From assembly GCF_023065955.2 (NCBI RefSeq), contig NW_026622874.1, positions 80,498,917 to 80,562,916 on the forward strand: 64,000 nt of DNA, in the 5' to 3' direction. This stretch comes from Ursus arctos. Lineage: Eukaryota; Chordata; Mammalia; Carnivora; Ursidae. The notes beneath the pieces are model-generated. The model was not told the origin of the DNA, did not search any database, and saw only the letters and a program-made list of their open reading frames with translations. Numbering within the stretch: the first letter of the stretch is position 1; each line of letters begins with the position of its first letter. Both the position numbers and the translations under genes were made by a program. Positions 26,257 to 41,400 of the stretch are shown piece by piece.

Positions 26257-28648
26257 TGTACCCCTGCTCACCCATAGCGCACGTGGGGGAAATAACTCAA
26301 GGAAGCTGACAGCTCACTGCACACTGAAGTCTCTGGGCTGCCTGATTCCCACTGGGGTATGTACAGGTGCGATATGTATTGTGTTCGTATTGCAGTTAGA
26401 TGATTAACCTGTGACAAGTCTGTGGTCATCCTCACGACTGGAAACTAGGGGAAGCTCTCCGTGCATTTTTTATTATCTGCTTTGCGGTTTGGAATGTGCT
26501 TAGATAGGCCATGTTTCGTAAGTCATCCCTGTTTTACTTCTGCTGGTAAACGTGCTATACAGAATCCCTCTCCTTGTACCCTTTCCACAACTATTTTGCA
26601 TGATCAGAGCTGTTAGTGTCGTGTCGCAAAACACACTGTGACACACACTTTCTGAAGGGGGGATGTTAGCGATTATCTGCATGACCGGTGCCCCACAAGC
26701 CCTTCGGTTGGGCTTCTGGGAGCAGGTCGTTTGGTCCGAAGTCACAGTGAGAGCAGGTTTCTTCTCTCATCACACGTTCTCGAGTTTTCCATCGGAAAGC
26801 ATATACAGTTTTGTGGATTCTCTAACTTATGCTTCCCATCTTAATTTCCTATTGGACTAAATTACTCTGGAACTCAGTGTGCTGAAATGTCCGAGTGACT
26901 GTGTTTTAAGATAAGCACAGCTGCTGAGTTATAGAAGGGTTATTGGTATCACGTTCCTTTTGGAAAACACTTTTCCAATTCCCCTGTCAGATCACAGGCC
27001 CCTAATTCCTCAAGTGTGTTTGTGGCCATGGCCAGAAACTGCAGAGAGCAGAAGACCCTTGTGTCAGGAAGTGAGGCAGCGTGGGGACAGTCAGGGGCTT
27101 GCAGGCAAAGGATTCACCTCGAGTGGCTCGGATTCCTGAGAAGAAAGGGCAGTTTCATCACATTCTCTCTCTTGTTAACAAACCAAAATATTCTGTGTGG
27201 TTGAGGAGGAAAGATGAAGTGTTGTCCAGGATCCCGATGCCTCCGTGTCTGGAGTGTCCTGCCTTCACTAGTTTGCCATGCTCCTTTTTCATCTTTGAAG
27301 ATGCTACTTCTTGCTAGTGACCATTGGCAGACATGGTTAGTGATGTTTGGTGACAGTAGGTTATTCCTGTAATATCCATTCCCCTCTCCCCCCTTGTTAT
27401 AGTTGGCAGCAGTGGGGAGGGGTCAAGTTCTCTAGCACGGATGCGGCTCTGCTGGAACGTGGTATTGGAGAAGGAGGCAGATGCTGAGAGCTCTTTCTTT
27501 GGGTTTCATCTCTTGGTGTTACAACTTCTGTCTGTCTCACCAAACTATTTTCCTGTCTGTCTGCAGGTGGGTCCGGATGTGAGAGGGTTTCCTCGGCCCA
27601 CCTGCATGCCCTGCCCTATGGACCAAACTTTACCAGGCTTCATTGGCTGTGGGCCACCTCAGCCTCCTCCACCTTGGTCGACATGCGGGCCTCCCCTGCC
27701 CCTCGTTCCGCCACCATGTGGTAAGATGATCTGGATTGCATGATGTGAGTTGTAGCGCGTATTCATCGTGTGACTACATGTGTCGGTGGAGAAGATGTAG
27801 AGGAGGTACCACGAGGCTTTGCAATGCAAGGATCAACCTGAGTGAGGACACAGGAACATTCCTCAACTTTCTGTGGACATCCATTTCGTGGACTGTCTCG
27901 TTTCACCATACAGAACTGGGCAGCAGGGGTCTGCCATTGAGAAGAAGTGTGACATTGTGCAATAGACAGACATAAAAGCATTGCCCAGGTGCCCTGCACA
28001 GACATGATGTTTTGGGCTCTGGGCTTAATGGAGCACAGTCTTTACATCACTTGCATGTGTGGAGGCCCCAGTTGTCCAGCGTTATTGATTAGTTCTGAAA
28101 TCATCTCTACTGTGCGGAGTGGTCATATCCCCAAGGGTGAGGGACTGGTCTCTCCTTTGTCCACAGAGGTCAGCGGAGACCTGTGAGAAACGCTCTGCAT
28201 CTGGAAGGGACCTGAGAGTGGGAGAGTAGAACAGGCTGGGGCAGGTGTAGAGCTTTGGCTTGAATCTTGCGTGGCCAACACCCGTCTGAATCCACCTCTG
28301 TCTCTTCTAGGGCCTCGGTCCAATTCAGAAACCTGTGGCGCTCAAGGGGACAAAGGTGGCACCGTGCCCAAGAAGGACCCAGAGAAGGACAAGGTAAATA
28401 CGGTGGCTGTTTCCAGTTGTAACCATTTCTGGAATCCTGTTCCTGTCTGGGCAGCACCGTGTCCTGGCCTTGTGTCTGTTGGGTGGGTCATCCAGTTTGT
28501 CTGTGGCGTCGTTCACCTCTCAAATACAAGCAGTTCACGCAGGGGCTGACAGGCTTCTCTGTTACAAATCATCATCTTTGGGGGCCTCTCCCAAAGCCAC
28601 AGGTGGTTAGAGGTGAAGGATGGCAGAACACTCACTGTGTGTGTGTCT

Positions 28649-28696
<48 letters not shown>

Positions 28697-31088
28697 TGTA
28701 CCCCTGCTCACCCATAGCGCACGTGGGGGAAATAACTCAAGGAAGCTGACAGCTCACTGCACACTGAAGTCTCTGGGCTGCCTGATTCCCACTGGGGTAT
28801 GTACAGGTGCGATACGTATTGTGTTCGTATTGCGGTTAGATGATTAACCTGTGACAAGGTCTGTGGTCATCCTCACGACTGGAAACTAGGGGAAGCTCTC
28901 CGTGCATTTTTTATTATCTGCTTTGCGGTTTGGAATGTGCTTAGATAGGCCATGTTTCGTAAGTCATCCCTGTTTTACTTCTGCTGGTAAACGTGCTATA
29001 CAGAATCCCTCTCCTTCTACCCTTTCCACAACTATTTTGCATGATCAGAGCTGTTAGTGTCGTGTCGCAAAACACACTGTGACACTAACTTTCTGAAGGG
29101 GGGATGTTAGCGATTATCTGCATGACCGGTGCCCCACAAGCCCTTCGGTTGGGCTTCTAGGAGCAGGTCGTTTGGTCCGAAGTCACAGTGAGAGCAGGTT
29201 TCTTCTCTCATCACACGTTCTCGAGTTTTCCATCGGAAAGCATATACAGTTTTGTGGATTCCCTAACTTATGCTTCCCATCTTAATTTCCTATTGGACAA
29301 AATTACTCTGGAACTCAGTGTGCTGAAATGTCCGAGTGACTGTGTTTTAAGATAAGCACAGCTGCTGAGTTATAGAAGGGTTATTGGTATCACGTTCCTT
29401 TTGGAAAACACTTTTCCAATTCCCCTGTCAGATCACAGGCCCCTAATTCCTCAAGTGTGTTTGTGGCCATGGCCAGAAACTGCAGAGAGCAGAAGACCCT
29501 TGTGTCAGGAAGTGAGGCAGCGTGGGGACAGTCAGGGGCTTGCAGGCAAAGGATTCACCTCGAGTGGCTCGGATTCCTGAGAAGAAAGGGCAGTTTCATC
29601 ACATTCTCTCTCTTGTTAACAAACCAAAATATTCTGTGTGGTTGAGGAGGAAAGATGAAGTGTTGTCCAGGATCCCGATGCCTCCGTGTCTGGAGTGTCC
29701 TGCCTTCACTAGTTTGCCATGCTCCTTTTTCATCTTTGAAGATGCTACTTCTTGCTAGTGACCATTGGCAGACATGGTTAGTGATGTTTGGTGACAGTAG
29801 GTTATTCCTGTAATATCCATTCCCCTCTCCCCCCTTGTTATAGTTGGCAGCAGTGGGGAGGGGTCAAGTTCTCTAGCACGGATGCGGCTCTGCTGGAACG
29901 TGGTATTGGAGAAGGAGGCAGATGCTGAGAGCTCTTTCTTTGGGTTTCATCTCTTGGTGTTACAACTTCTGTCTGTCTCACCAAACTATTTTCCTGTCTG
30001 TCTGCAGGTGGGTCCAGATGTGAGAGGGTTTCCTCGGCCCACCTGCATGCCCTGCCCTATGGACCAAACTTTACCAGGCTTCATTGGCTGTGGGCCACCT
30101 CAGCCTCCTCCACCTTGGTCGACATGCGGGCCTCCCCTGCCCCTCGTTCCGCCACCATGTGGTAAGATGATCTGGATTGCATGATGTGAGTTGTAGCGCG
30201 TATTCATCGTGTGACTACATGTGTCGGTGGAGAAGATGTAGAGGAGGTACCACGAGGCTTTGCAATGCAAGGATCAACCTGAGTGAGGACACAGGAACAT
30301 TCCTCAACTTTCTGTGGACATCCATTTCGTGGACTGTCTCGTTTCACCATACAGAACTGGGCAGCAGGGGTCTGCCATTGAGAAGAAGTGTGACATTGTG
30401 CAATAGACAGACATAAAAGCATTGCCCAGGTGCCCTGCACAGACATGATGTTTTGGGCTCTGGGCTTAATGGAGCACAGTCTTTACATCACTTGCATGTG
30501 TGGAGGCCCCAGTTGTCCAGCGTTATTGATTAGTTCTGAAATCATCTCTACTGTGCGGAGTGGTCATATCCCCAAGGGTGAGGGACTGGTCTCTCCTTTG
30601 TCCACAGAGGTCAGCGGAGACCTGTGAGAAACGCTCTGCATCTGGAAGGGACCTGAGAGTGGGAGAGTAGAACAGGCTGGGGCAGGTGTAGAGCTTTGGC
30701 TTGAATCTTGCGTGGCCAACACCCGTCTGAATCCACCTCTGTCTCTTCTAGGGCCTCGGTCCAATTCAGAAACCTGTGGCGCTCAAGGGGACAAAGGTGG
30801 CACCGTGCCCAAGAAGGACCCAGAGAAGGACAAGGTAAATACGGTGGCTGTTTCCAGTTGTAACCATTTCTGGAATCCTGTTCCTGTCTGGGCAGCACCG
30901 TGTCCTGGCCTTGTGTCTGTTGGGTGGGTCATCCAGTTTGTCTGTGGCGTCGTTCACCTCTCAAATACAAGCAGTTCACGCAGGGGCTGACAGGCTTCTC
31001 TGTTACAAATCATCATCTTTGGGGGCCTCTCCCAAAGCCACAGGTGGTTAGAGGTGAAGGATGGCAGAACACTCACTGTGTGTGTGTC

Positions 31089-31135
<47 letters not shown>

Positions 31136-33532
31136 TGTACCCCTGCTCACCCATAGCGCACGTGGGGGAAATAACTCAAGGAAGCTGACAGCTCACTGCA
31201 CACTGAAGTCTCTGGGCTGCCTGATTCCCACTGGGGTATGTACAGGTGCGATACGTATTGTGTTCGTATTGCGGTTAGATGATTAACCTGTGACAAGGTC
31301 TGTGGTCATCCTCACGACTGGAAACTAGGGGAAGCTCTCCGTGCATTTTTTATTATCTGCTTTGCGGTTTGGAATGTGCTTAGATAGGCCATGTTTCGTA
31401 AGTCATCCCTGTTTTACTTCTGCTGGTAAACGTGCTATACAGAATCCCTCTCCTTCTACCCTTTCCACAACTATTTTGCATGATCAGAGCTGTTAGTGTC
31501 GTGTCGCAAAACACACTGTGACACTAACTTTCTGAAGGGGGGATGTTAGCGATTATCTGCATGACCGGTGCCCCACAAGCCCTTCGGTTGGGCTTCTAGG
31601 AGCAGGTCGTTTGGTCCGAAGTCACAGTGAGAGCAGGTTTCTTCTCTCATCACACGTTCTCGAGTTTTCCATCGGAAAGCATATACAGTTTTGTGGATTC
31701 CCTAACTTATGCTTCCCATCTTAATTTCCTATTGGACAAAATTACTCTGGAACTCAGTGTGCTGAAATGTCCGAGTGACTGTGTTTTAAGATAAGCACAG
31801 CTGCTGAGTTATAGAAGGGTTATTGGTATCACGTTCCTTTTGGAAAACACTTTTCCAATTCCCCTGTCAGATCACAGGCCCCTAATTCCTCAAGTGTGTT
31901 TGTGGCCATGGCCAGAAACTGCAGAGAGCAGAAGACCCTTGTGTCAGGAAGTGAGGCAGCGTGGGGACAGTCAGGGGCTTGCAGGCAAAGGATTCACCTC
32001 GAGTGGCTCGGATTCCTGAGAAGAAAGGGCAGTTTCATCACATTCTCTCTCTTGTTAACAAACCAAAATATTCTGTGTGGTTGAGGAGGAAAGATGAAGT
32101 GTTGTCCAGGATCCCGATGCCTCCGTGTCTGGAGTGTCCTGCCTTCACTAGTTTGCCATGCTCCTTTTTCATCTTTGAAGATGCTACTTCTTGCTAGTGA
32201 CCATTGGCAGACATGGTTAGTGATGTTTGGTGACAGTAGGTTATTCCTGTAATATCCATTCCCCTCTCCCCCCTTGTTATAGTTGGCAGCAGTGGGGAGG
32301 GGTCAAGTTCTCTAGCACGGATGCGGCTCTGCTGGAACGTGGTATTGGAGAAGGAGGCAGATGCTGAGAGCTCTTTCTTTGGGTTTCATCTCTTGGTGTT
32401 ACAACTTCTGTCTGTCTCACCAAACTATTTTCCTGTCTGTCTGCAGGTGGGTCCAGATGTGAGAGGGTTTCCTCGGCCCACCTGCATGCCCTGCCCTATG
32501 GACCAAACTTTACCAGGCTTCATTGGCTGTGGGCCACCTCAGCCTCCTCCACCTTGGTCGACATGCGGGCCTCCCCTGCCCCTCGTTCCGCCACCATGTG
32601 GTAAGATGATCTGGATTGCATGATGTGAGTTGTAGCGCGTATTCATCGTGTGACTACATGTGTCGGTGGAGAAGATGTAGAGGAGGTACCACGAGGCTTT
32701 GCAATGCAAGGATCAACCTGAGTGAGGACACAGGAACATTCCTCAACTTTCTGTGGACATCCATTTCGTGGACTGTCTCGTTTCACCATACAGAACTGGG
32801 CAGCAGGGGTCTGCCATTGAGAAGAAGTGTGACATTGTGCAATAGACAGACATAAAAGCATTGCCCAGGTGCCCTGCACAGACATGATGTTTTGGGCTCT
32901 GGGCTTAATGGAGCACAGTCTTTACATCACTTGCATGTGTGGAGGCCCCAGTTGTCCAGCGTTATTGATTAGTTCTGAAATCATCTCTACTGTGCGGAGT
33001 GGTCATATCCCCAAGGGTGAGGGACTGGTCTCTCCTTTGTCCACAGAGGTCAGCGGAGACCTGTGAGAAACGCTCTGCATCTGGAAGGGACCTGAGAGTG
33101 GGAGAGTAGAACAGGCTGGGGCAGGTGTAGAGCTTTGGCTTGAATCTTGCGTGGCCAACACCCGTCTGAATCCACCTCTGTCTCTTCTAGGGCCTCGGTC
33201 CAATTCAGAAACCTGTGGCGCTCAAGGGGACAAAGGTGGCACCGTGCCCAAGAAGGACCCAGAGAAGGACAAGGTAAATACGGTGGCTGTTTCCAGTTGT
33301 AACCATTTCTGGAATCCTGTTCCTGTCTGGGCAGCACCGTGTCCTGGCCTTGTGTCTGTTGGGTGGGTCATCCAGTTTGTCTGTGGCGTCGTTCACCTCT
33401 CAAATACAAGCAGTTCACGCAGGGGCTGACAGGCTTCTCCGTTACAAATCATCATCTTTGGGGGCCTCTCCCAAAGCCACAGGTGGTTAGAGGTGAAGGA
33501 TGGCAGAACACTCACTGTGTGTGTGTCTTGGT

Positions 33533-33565
<33 letters not shown>

Positions 33566-36500
33566 TTGTGTACCCCTGCTCACCCATAGCGCACGTGGGG
33601 GAAATAACTCAAGGAAGCTGACAGCTCACTGCACACTGAAGTCTCTGGGCTGCCTGATTCCCACTGGGGTATGTACAGGTGCGATACGTATTGTGTTCGT
33701 ATTGCGGTTAGATGATTAACCTGTGACAAGGTCTGTGGTCATCCTCACGACTGGAAACTAGGGGAAGCTCTCCGTGCATTTTTTATTATCTGCTTTGCGG
33801 TTTGGAATGTGCTTAGATAGGCCATGTTTCGTAAGTCATCCCTGTTTTACTTCTGCTGGTAAACGTGCTATACAGAATCCCTCTCCTTCTACCCTTTCCA
33901 CAACTATTTTGCATGATCAGAGCTGTTAGTGTCGTGTCGCAAAACACACTGTGACACACACTTTTGAAGGGGGGATGTTTGCGATTATCTGCATGACCGG
34001 TGCTCCACAAGCCCTTCGGTTGGGCTTCTAGGAGCAGGTCGTTTGGTCCGAAGTCACAGTGAGAGCAGGTTTCTTCTCTCATCACACGTTCTCGAGTTTT
34101 CCATCGGAAAGCATATACAGTTTTGTGGATTCTCTAACTTATGCTTCCCATCTTAATTTCCTATTGGACAAAATTACTCTGGAACTCAGTGTGCTGAAAT
34201 GTCCGAGTGACTGTGTTTTAAGATAAGCACAGCTGCTGAGTTATAGAAGGGTTATTGGTATCACGTTCCTTTTGGAAAACACTTTTCCAATTCCCCTGTC
34301 AGATCACAGGCCCCTAATTCCTCAAGTGTGTTTGTGGCCATGGCCAGAAACTGCAGAGAGCAGAAGACCCTTGTGTCAGGAAGTGAGGCAGCGTGGGGAC
34401 AGTCAGGGGCTTGCAGGCAAAGGATTCACCTCGAGTGGCTCGGATTCCTGAGAAGAAAGGGCAGTTTCATCACATTCTCTCTCTTGTTAACAAACCAAAA
34501 TATTCTGTGTGGTTGAGGAGGAAAGATGAAGTGTTGTCCAGGATCCCGATGCCTCCGTGTCTGGAGTGTCCTGCCTTCACTAGTTTGCCATGCTCCTTTT
34601 TCATCTTTGAAGATGCTACTTCTTGCTAGTGACCATTGGCAGACATGGTTAGTGATGTTTGGTGACAGTAGGTTATTCCTGTAATATCCATTCCCCTCTC
34701 CCCCCTTGTTATAGTTGGCAGCAGTGGGGAGGGGTCAAGTTCTCTAGCACGGATGCGGCTCTGCTGGAACGTGGTATTGGAGAAGGAGGCAGATGCTGAG
34801 AGCTCTTTCTTTGGGTTTCATCTCTTGGTGTTACAACTTCTGTCTGTCTCACCAAACTATTTTCCTGTCTGTCTGCAGGTGGGTCCGGATGTGAGAGGGT
34901 TTCCTCGGCCCACCTGCATGCCCTGCCCTATGGACCAAACTTTACCAGGCTTCATTGGCTGTGGGCCACCTCAGCCTCCTCCACCTTGGTCGACATGCGG
35001 GCCTCCCCTGCCCCTCGTTCCGCCACCATGTGGTAAGATGATCTGGATTGCATGATGTGAGTTGTAGCGCGTATTCATCGTGTGACTACATGTGTCGGTG
35101 GAGAAGATGTAGAGGAGGTACCACGAGGCTTTGCAATGCAAGGATCAACCTGAGTGAGGACACAGGAACATTCCTCAACTTTCTGTGGACATCCATTTCG
35201 TGGACTGTCTCGTTTCACCATACAGAACTGGGCAGCAGGGGTCTGCCATTGAGAAGAAGTGTGACATTGTGCAATAGACAGACATAAAAGCATTGCCCAG
35301 GTGCCCTGCACAGACATGATGTTTTGGGCTCTGGGCTTAATGGAGCACAGTCTTTACATCACTTGCATGTGTGGAGGCCCCAGTTGTCCAGCGTTATTGA
35401 TTAGTTCTGAAATCATCTCTACTGTGCGGAGTGGTCATATCCCCAAGGGTGAGGGACTGGTCTCTCCTTTGTCCACAGAGGTCAGCGGAGACCTGTGAGA
35501 AACGCTCTGCATCTGGAAGGGACCTGAGAGTGGGAGAGTAGAACAGGCTGGGGCAGGTGTAGAGCTTTGGCTTGAATCTTGCGTGGCCAACACCCGTCTG
35601 AATCCACCTCTGTCTCTTCTAGGGCCTCGGTCCAATTCAGAAACCTGTGGCGCTCAAGGGGACAAAGGTGGCACCGTGCCCAAGAAGGACCCAGAGAAGG
35701 ACAAGGTAAATACGGTGGCTGTTTCCAGTTGTAACCATTTCTGGAATCCTGTTCCTGTCTGGGCAGCACCGTGTCCTGGCCTTGTGTCTGTTGGGTGGGT
35801 CATCCAGTTTGTCTGTGGCGTCGTTCACCTCTCAAATACAAGCAGTTCACGCAGGGGCTGACAGGCTTCTCTGTTACAAATCATCATCTTTGGGGGCCTC
35901 TCCCAAAGCCACAGGTGGTTAGAGGTGAAGGATGGCAGAACACTCACTGTGTGTGTGTCTTGTGTGTGTGTGTGTGTGTGTGTGTGTTTGTGTACCCCTG
36001 CTCACCCATAGCGCACGTGGGGGAAATAACTCAAGGAAGCTGACAGCTCACTGCACACTGAAGTCTCTGGGCTGCCTGATTCCCACTGGGGTATGTACAG
36101 GTGCGATACGTATTGTGTTCGTATTGCGGTTAGATGATTAACCTGTGACAAGGTCTGTGGTCATCCTCACGACTGGAAACTAGGGGAAGCTCTCCGTGCA
36201 TTTTTTATTATCTGCTTTGCGGTTTGGAATGTGCTTAGATAGGCCATGTTTCGTAAGTCATCCCTGTTTTACTTCTGCTGGTAAACGTGCTATACAGAAT
36301 CCCTCTCCTTCTACCCTTTCCACAACTATTTTGCATGATCAGAGCTGTTAGTGTCGTGTCGCAAAACACACTGTGACACTAACTTTCTGAAGGGGGGATG
36401 TTAGCGATTATCTGCATGACCGGTGCCCCACAAGCCCTTCGGTTGGGCTTCTAGGAGCAGGTCGTTTGGTCCGAAGTCACAGTGAGAGCAGGTTTCTTCT

Positions 36501-38387
36501 CTCATCACACGTTCTCGAGTTTTCCATCGGAAAGCATATACAGTTTTGTGGATTCCCTAACTTATGCTTCCCATCTTAATTTCCTATTGGACAAAATTAC
36601 TCTGGAACTCAGTGTGCTGAAATGTCCGAGTGACTGTGTTTTAAGATAAGCACAGCTGCTGAGTTATAGAAGGGTTATTGGTATCACGTTCCTTTTGGAA
36701 AACACTTTTCCAATTCCCCTGTCAGATCACAGGCCCCTAATTCCTCAAGTGTGTTTGTGGCCATGGCCAGAAACTGCAGAGAGCAGAAGACCCTTGTGTC
36801 AGGAAGTGAGGCAGCGTGGGGACAGTCAGGGGCTTGCAGGCAAAGGATTCACCTCGAGTGGCTCGGATTCCTGAGAAGAAAGGGCAGTTTCATCACATTC
36901 TCTCTCTTGTTAACAAACCAAAATATTCTGTGTGGTTGAGGAGGAAAGATGAAGTGTTGTCCAGGATCCCGATGCCTCCGTGTCTGGAGTGTCCTGCCTT
37001 CACTAGTTTGCCATGCTCCTTTTTCATCTTTGAAGATGCTACTTCTTGCTAGTGACCATTGGCAGACATGGTTAGTGATGTTTGGTGACAGTAGGTTATT
37101 CCTGTAATATCCATTCCCCTCTCCCCCCTTGTTATAGTTGGCAGCAGTGGGGAGGGGTCAAGTTCTCTAGCACGGATGCGGCTCTGCTGGAACGTGGTAT
37201 TGGAGAAGGAGGCAGATGCTGAGAGCTCTTTCTCTGGGTTTCATCTCTTGGTGTTACAACTTCTGTCTGTCTCACCAAACTATTTTCCTGTCTGTCTGCA
37301 GGTGGGTCCAGATGTGAGAGGGTTTCCTCGGCCCACCTGCATGCCCTGCCCTATGGACCAAACTTTACCAGACTTCACTGGCTGTGGGCCACCTCAGCCT
37401 CCTCCACCTTGGTCGACATGCGGGCCTCCCCTGCCCCTCGTTCCGCCACCATGTGGTAAGATGATCTGGATTGCATGATGTGAGTTGTAGCGCGTATTCA
37501 TCGTGTGACTACATGTGTCGGTGGAGAAGATGTAGAGGAGGTACCACGAGGCTTTGCAATGCAAGGATCAACCTGAGTGAGGACACAGGAACATTCCTCA
37601 ACTTTCTGTGGACATCCATTTCGTGGACTGTCTCGTTTCACCATACAGAACTGGGCAGCAGGGGTCTGCCATTGAGAAGAAGTGTGACATTGTGCAATAG
37701 ACAGACATAAAAGCATTGCCCAGGTGCCCTGCACAGACATGATGTTTTGGGCTCTGGGCTTAATGGAGCACAGTCTTTACATCACTTGCATGTGTGGAGG
37801 CCCCAGTTGTCCAGCGTTATTGATTAGTTCTGAAATCATCTCTACTGTGCGGAGTGGTCATATCCCCAAGGGTGAGGGACTGGTCTCTCCTTTGTCCACA
37901 GAGGTCAGCGGAGACCTGTGAGAAACGCTCTGCATCTGGAAGGGACCTGAGAGTGGGAGAGTAGAACAGGCTGGGGCAGGTGTAGAGCTTTGGCTTGAAT
38001 CTTGCGTGGCCAACACCCGTCTGAATCCACCTCTGTCTCTTCTAGGGCCTCGGTCCAATTCAGAAACCTGTGGCGCTCAAGGGGACAAAGGTGGCACCGT
38101 GCCCAAGAAGGACCCAGAGAAGGACAAGGTAAATACGGTGGCTGTTTCCAGTTGTAACCATTTCTGGAATCCTGTTCCTGTCTGGGCAGCACCGTGTCCT
38201 GGCCTTGTGTCTGTTGGGTGGGTCATCCAGTTTGTCTGTGGCGTCGTTCACCTCTCAAATACAAGCAGTTCACGCAGGGGCTGACAGGCTTCTCCGTTAC
38301 AAATCATCATCTTTGGGGGCCTCTCCCAAAGCCACAGGTGGTTAGAGGTGAAGGATGGCAGAACACTCACTGTGTGTGTGTCTTGGT

Positions 38388-38420
<33 letters not shown>

Positions 38421-41400
38421 TTGTGTACCCCTGCTCACCCATAGCGCACGTGGGGGAAATAACTCAAGGAAGCTGACAGCTCACTGCACACTGAAGTCTC
38501 TGGGCTGCCTGATTCCCACTGGGGTATGTACAGGTGCGATACGTATTGTGTTCGTATTGCGGTTAGATGATTAACCTGTGACAAGGTCTGTGGTCATCCT
38601 CACGACTGGAAACTAGGGGAAGCTCTCCGTGCATTTTTTATTATCTGCTTTGCGGTTTGGAATGTGCTTAGATAGGCCATGTTTCGTAAGTCATCCCTGT
38701 TTTACTTCTGCTGGTAAACGTGCTATACAGAATCCCTCTCCTTCTACCCTTTCCACAACTATTTTGCATGATCAGAGCTGTTAGTGTCGTGTCGCAAAAC
38801 ACACTGTGACACACACTTTTGAAGGGGGGATGTTTGCGATTATCTGCATGACCGGTGCTCCACAAGCCCTTCGGTTGGGCTTCTAGGAGCAGGTCGTTTG
38901 GTCCGAAGTCACAGTGAGAGCAGGTTTCTTCTCTCATCACACGTTCTCGAGTTTTCCATCGGAAAGCATATACAGTTTTGTGGATTCTCTAACTTATGCT
39001 TCCCATCTTAATTTCCTATTGGACAAAATTACTCTGGAACTCAGTGTGCTGAAATGTCCGAGTGACTGTGTTTTAAGATAAGCACAGCTGCTGAGTTATA
39101 GAAGGGTTATTGGTATCACGTTCCTTTTGGAAAACACTTTTCCAATTCCCCTGTCAGATCACAGGCCCCTAATTCCTCAAGTGTGTTTGTGGCCATGGCC
39201 AGAAACTGCAGAGAGCAGAAGACCCTTGTGTCAGGAAGTGAGGCAGCGTGGGGACAGTCAGGGGCTTGCAGGCAAAGGATTCACCTCGAGTGGCTCGGAT
39301 TCCTGAGAAGAAAGGGCAGTTTCATCACATTCTCTCTCTTGTTAACAAACCAAAATATTCTGTGTGGTTGAGGAGGAAAGATGAAGTGTTGTCCAGGATC
39401 CCGATGCCTCCGTGTCTGGAGTGTCCTGCCTTCACTAGTTTGCCATGCTCCTTTTTCATCTTTGAAGATGCTACTTCTTGCTAGTGACCATTGGCAGACA
39501 TGGTTAGTGATGTTTGGTGACAGTAGGTTATTCCTGTAATATCCATTCCCCTCTCCCCCCTTGTTATAGTTGGCAGCAGTGGGGAGGGGTCAAGTTCTCT
39601 AGCACGGATGCGGCTCTGCTGGAACGTGGTATTGGAGAAGGAGGCAGATGCTGAGAGCTCTTTCTTTGGGTTTCATCTCTTGGTGTTACAACTTCTGTCT
39701 GTCTCACCAAACTATTTTCCTGTCTGTCTGCAGGTGGGTCCGGATGTGAGAGGGTTTCCTCGGCCCACCTGCATGCCCTGCCCTATGGACCAAACTTTAC
39801 CAGGCTTCATTGGCTGTGGGCCACCTCAGCCTCCTCCACCTTGGTCGACATGCGGGCCTCCCCTGCCCCTCGTTCCGCCACCATGTGGTAAGATGATCTG
39901 GATTGCATGATGTGAGTTGTAGCGCGTATTCATCGTGTGACTACATGTGTCGGTGGAGAAGATGTAGAGGAGGTACCACGAGGCTTTGCAATGCAAGGAT
40001 CAACCTGAGTGAGGACACAGGAACATTCCTCAACTTTCTGTGGACATCCATTTCGTGGACTGTCTCGTTTCACCATACAGAACTGGGCAGCAGGGGTCTG
40101 CCATTGAGAAGAAGTGTGACATTGTGCAATAGACAGACATAAAAGCATTGCCCAGGTGCCCTGCACAGACATGATGTTTTGGGCTCTGGGCTTAATGGAG
40201 CACAGTCTTTACATCACTTGCATGTGTGGAGGCCCCAGTTGTCCAGCGTTATTGATTAGTTCTGAAATCATCTCTACTGTGCGGAGTGGTCATATCCCCA
40301 AGGGTGAGGGACTGGTCTCTCCTTTGTCCACAGAGGTCAGCGGAGACCTGTGAGAAACGCTCTGCATCTGGAAGGGACCTGAGAGTGGGAGAGTAGAACA
40401 GGCTGGGGCAGGTGTAGAGCTTTGGCTTGAATCTTGCGTGGCCAACACCCGTCTGAATCCACCTCTGTCTCTTCTAGGGCCTCGGTCCAATTCAGAAACC
40501 TGTGGCGCTCAAGGGGACAAAGGTGGCACCGTGCCCAAGAAGGACCCAGAGAAGGACAAGGTAAATACGGTGGCTGTTTCCAGTTGTAACCATTTCTGGA
40601 ATCCTGTTCCTGTCTGGGCAGCACCGTGTCCTGGCCTTGTGTCTGTTGGGTGGGTCATCCAGTTTGTCTGTGGCGTCGTTCACCTCTCAAATACAAGCAG
40701 TTCACGCAGGGGCTGACAGGCTTCTCTGTTACAAATCATCATCTTTGGGGGCCTCTCCCAAAGCCACAGGTGGTTAGAGGTGAAGGATGGCAGAACACTC
40801 ACTGTGTGTGTGTCTTGTGTGTGTGTGTGTGTGTGTGTGTGTTTGTGTACCCCTGCTCACCCATAGCGCACGTGGGGGAAATAACTCAAGGAAGCTGACA
40901 GCTCACTGCACACTGAAGTCTCTGGGCTGCCTGATTCCCACTGGGGTATGTACAGGTGCGATACGTATTGTGTTCGTATTGCGGTTAGATGATTAACCTG
41001 TGACAAGGTCTGTGGTCATCCTCACGACTGGAAACTAGGGGAAGCTCTCCGTGCATTTTTTATTATCTGCTTTGCGGTTTGGAATGTGCTTAGATAGGCC
41101 ATGTTTCGTAAGTCATCCCTGTTTTACTTCTGCTGGTAAACGTGCTATACAGAATCCCTCTCCTTCTACCCTTTCCACAACTATTTTGCATGATCAGAGC
41201 TGTTAGTGTCGTGTCGCAAAACACACTGTGACACTAACTTTCTGAAGGGGGGATGTTAGCGATTATCTGCATGACCGGTGCCCCACAAGCCCTTCGGTTG
41301 GGCTTCTAGGAGCAGGTCGTTTGGTCCGAAGTCACAGTGAGAGCAGGTTTCTTCTCTCATCACACGTTCTCGAGTTTTCCATCGGAAAGCATATACAGTT

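Larger units (their letters stand above)
17021..31507 (+). repeat. Higher-order block, copy 2 (units 8 to 13)
   Basis: Second copy of the block at 1-14491, in the same orientation. It carries every rare marker of copy 1 in the same order, including the 34-bp deletion, Gln10 and the silent CCA in the last unit. Its left end may extend into unit 7. Confidence 0.9.
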
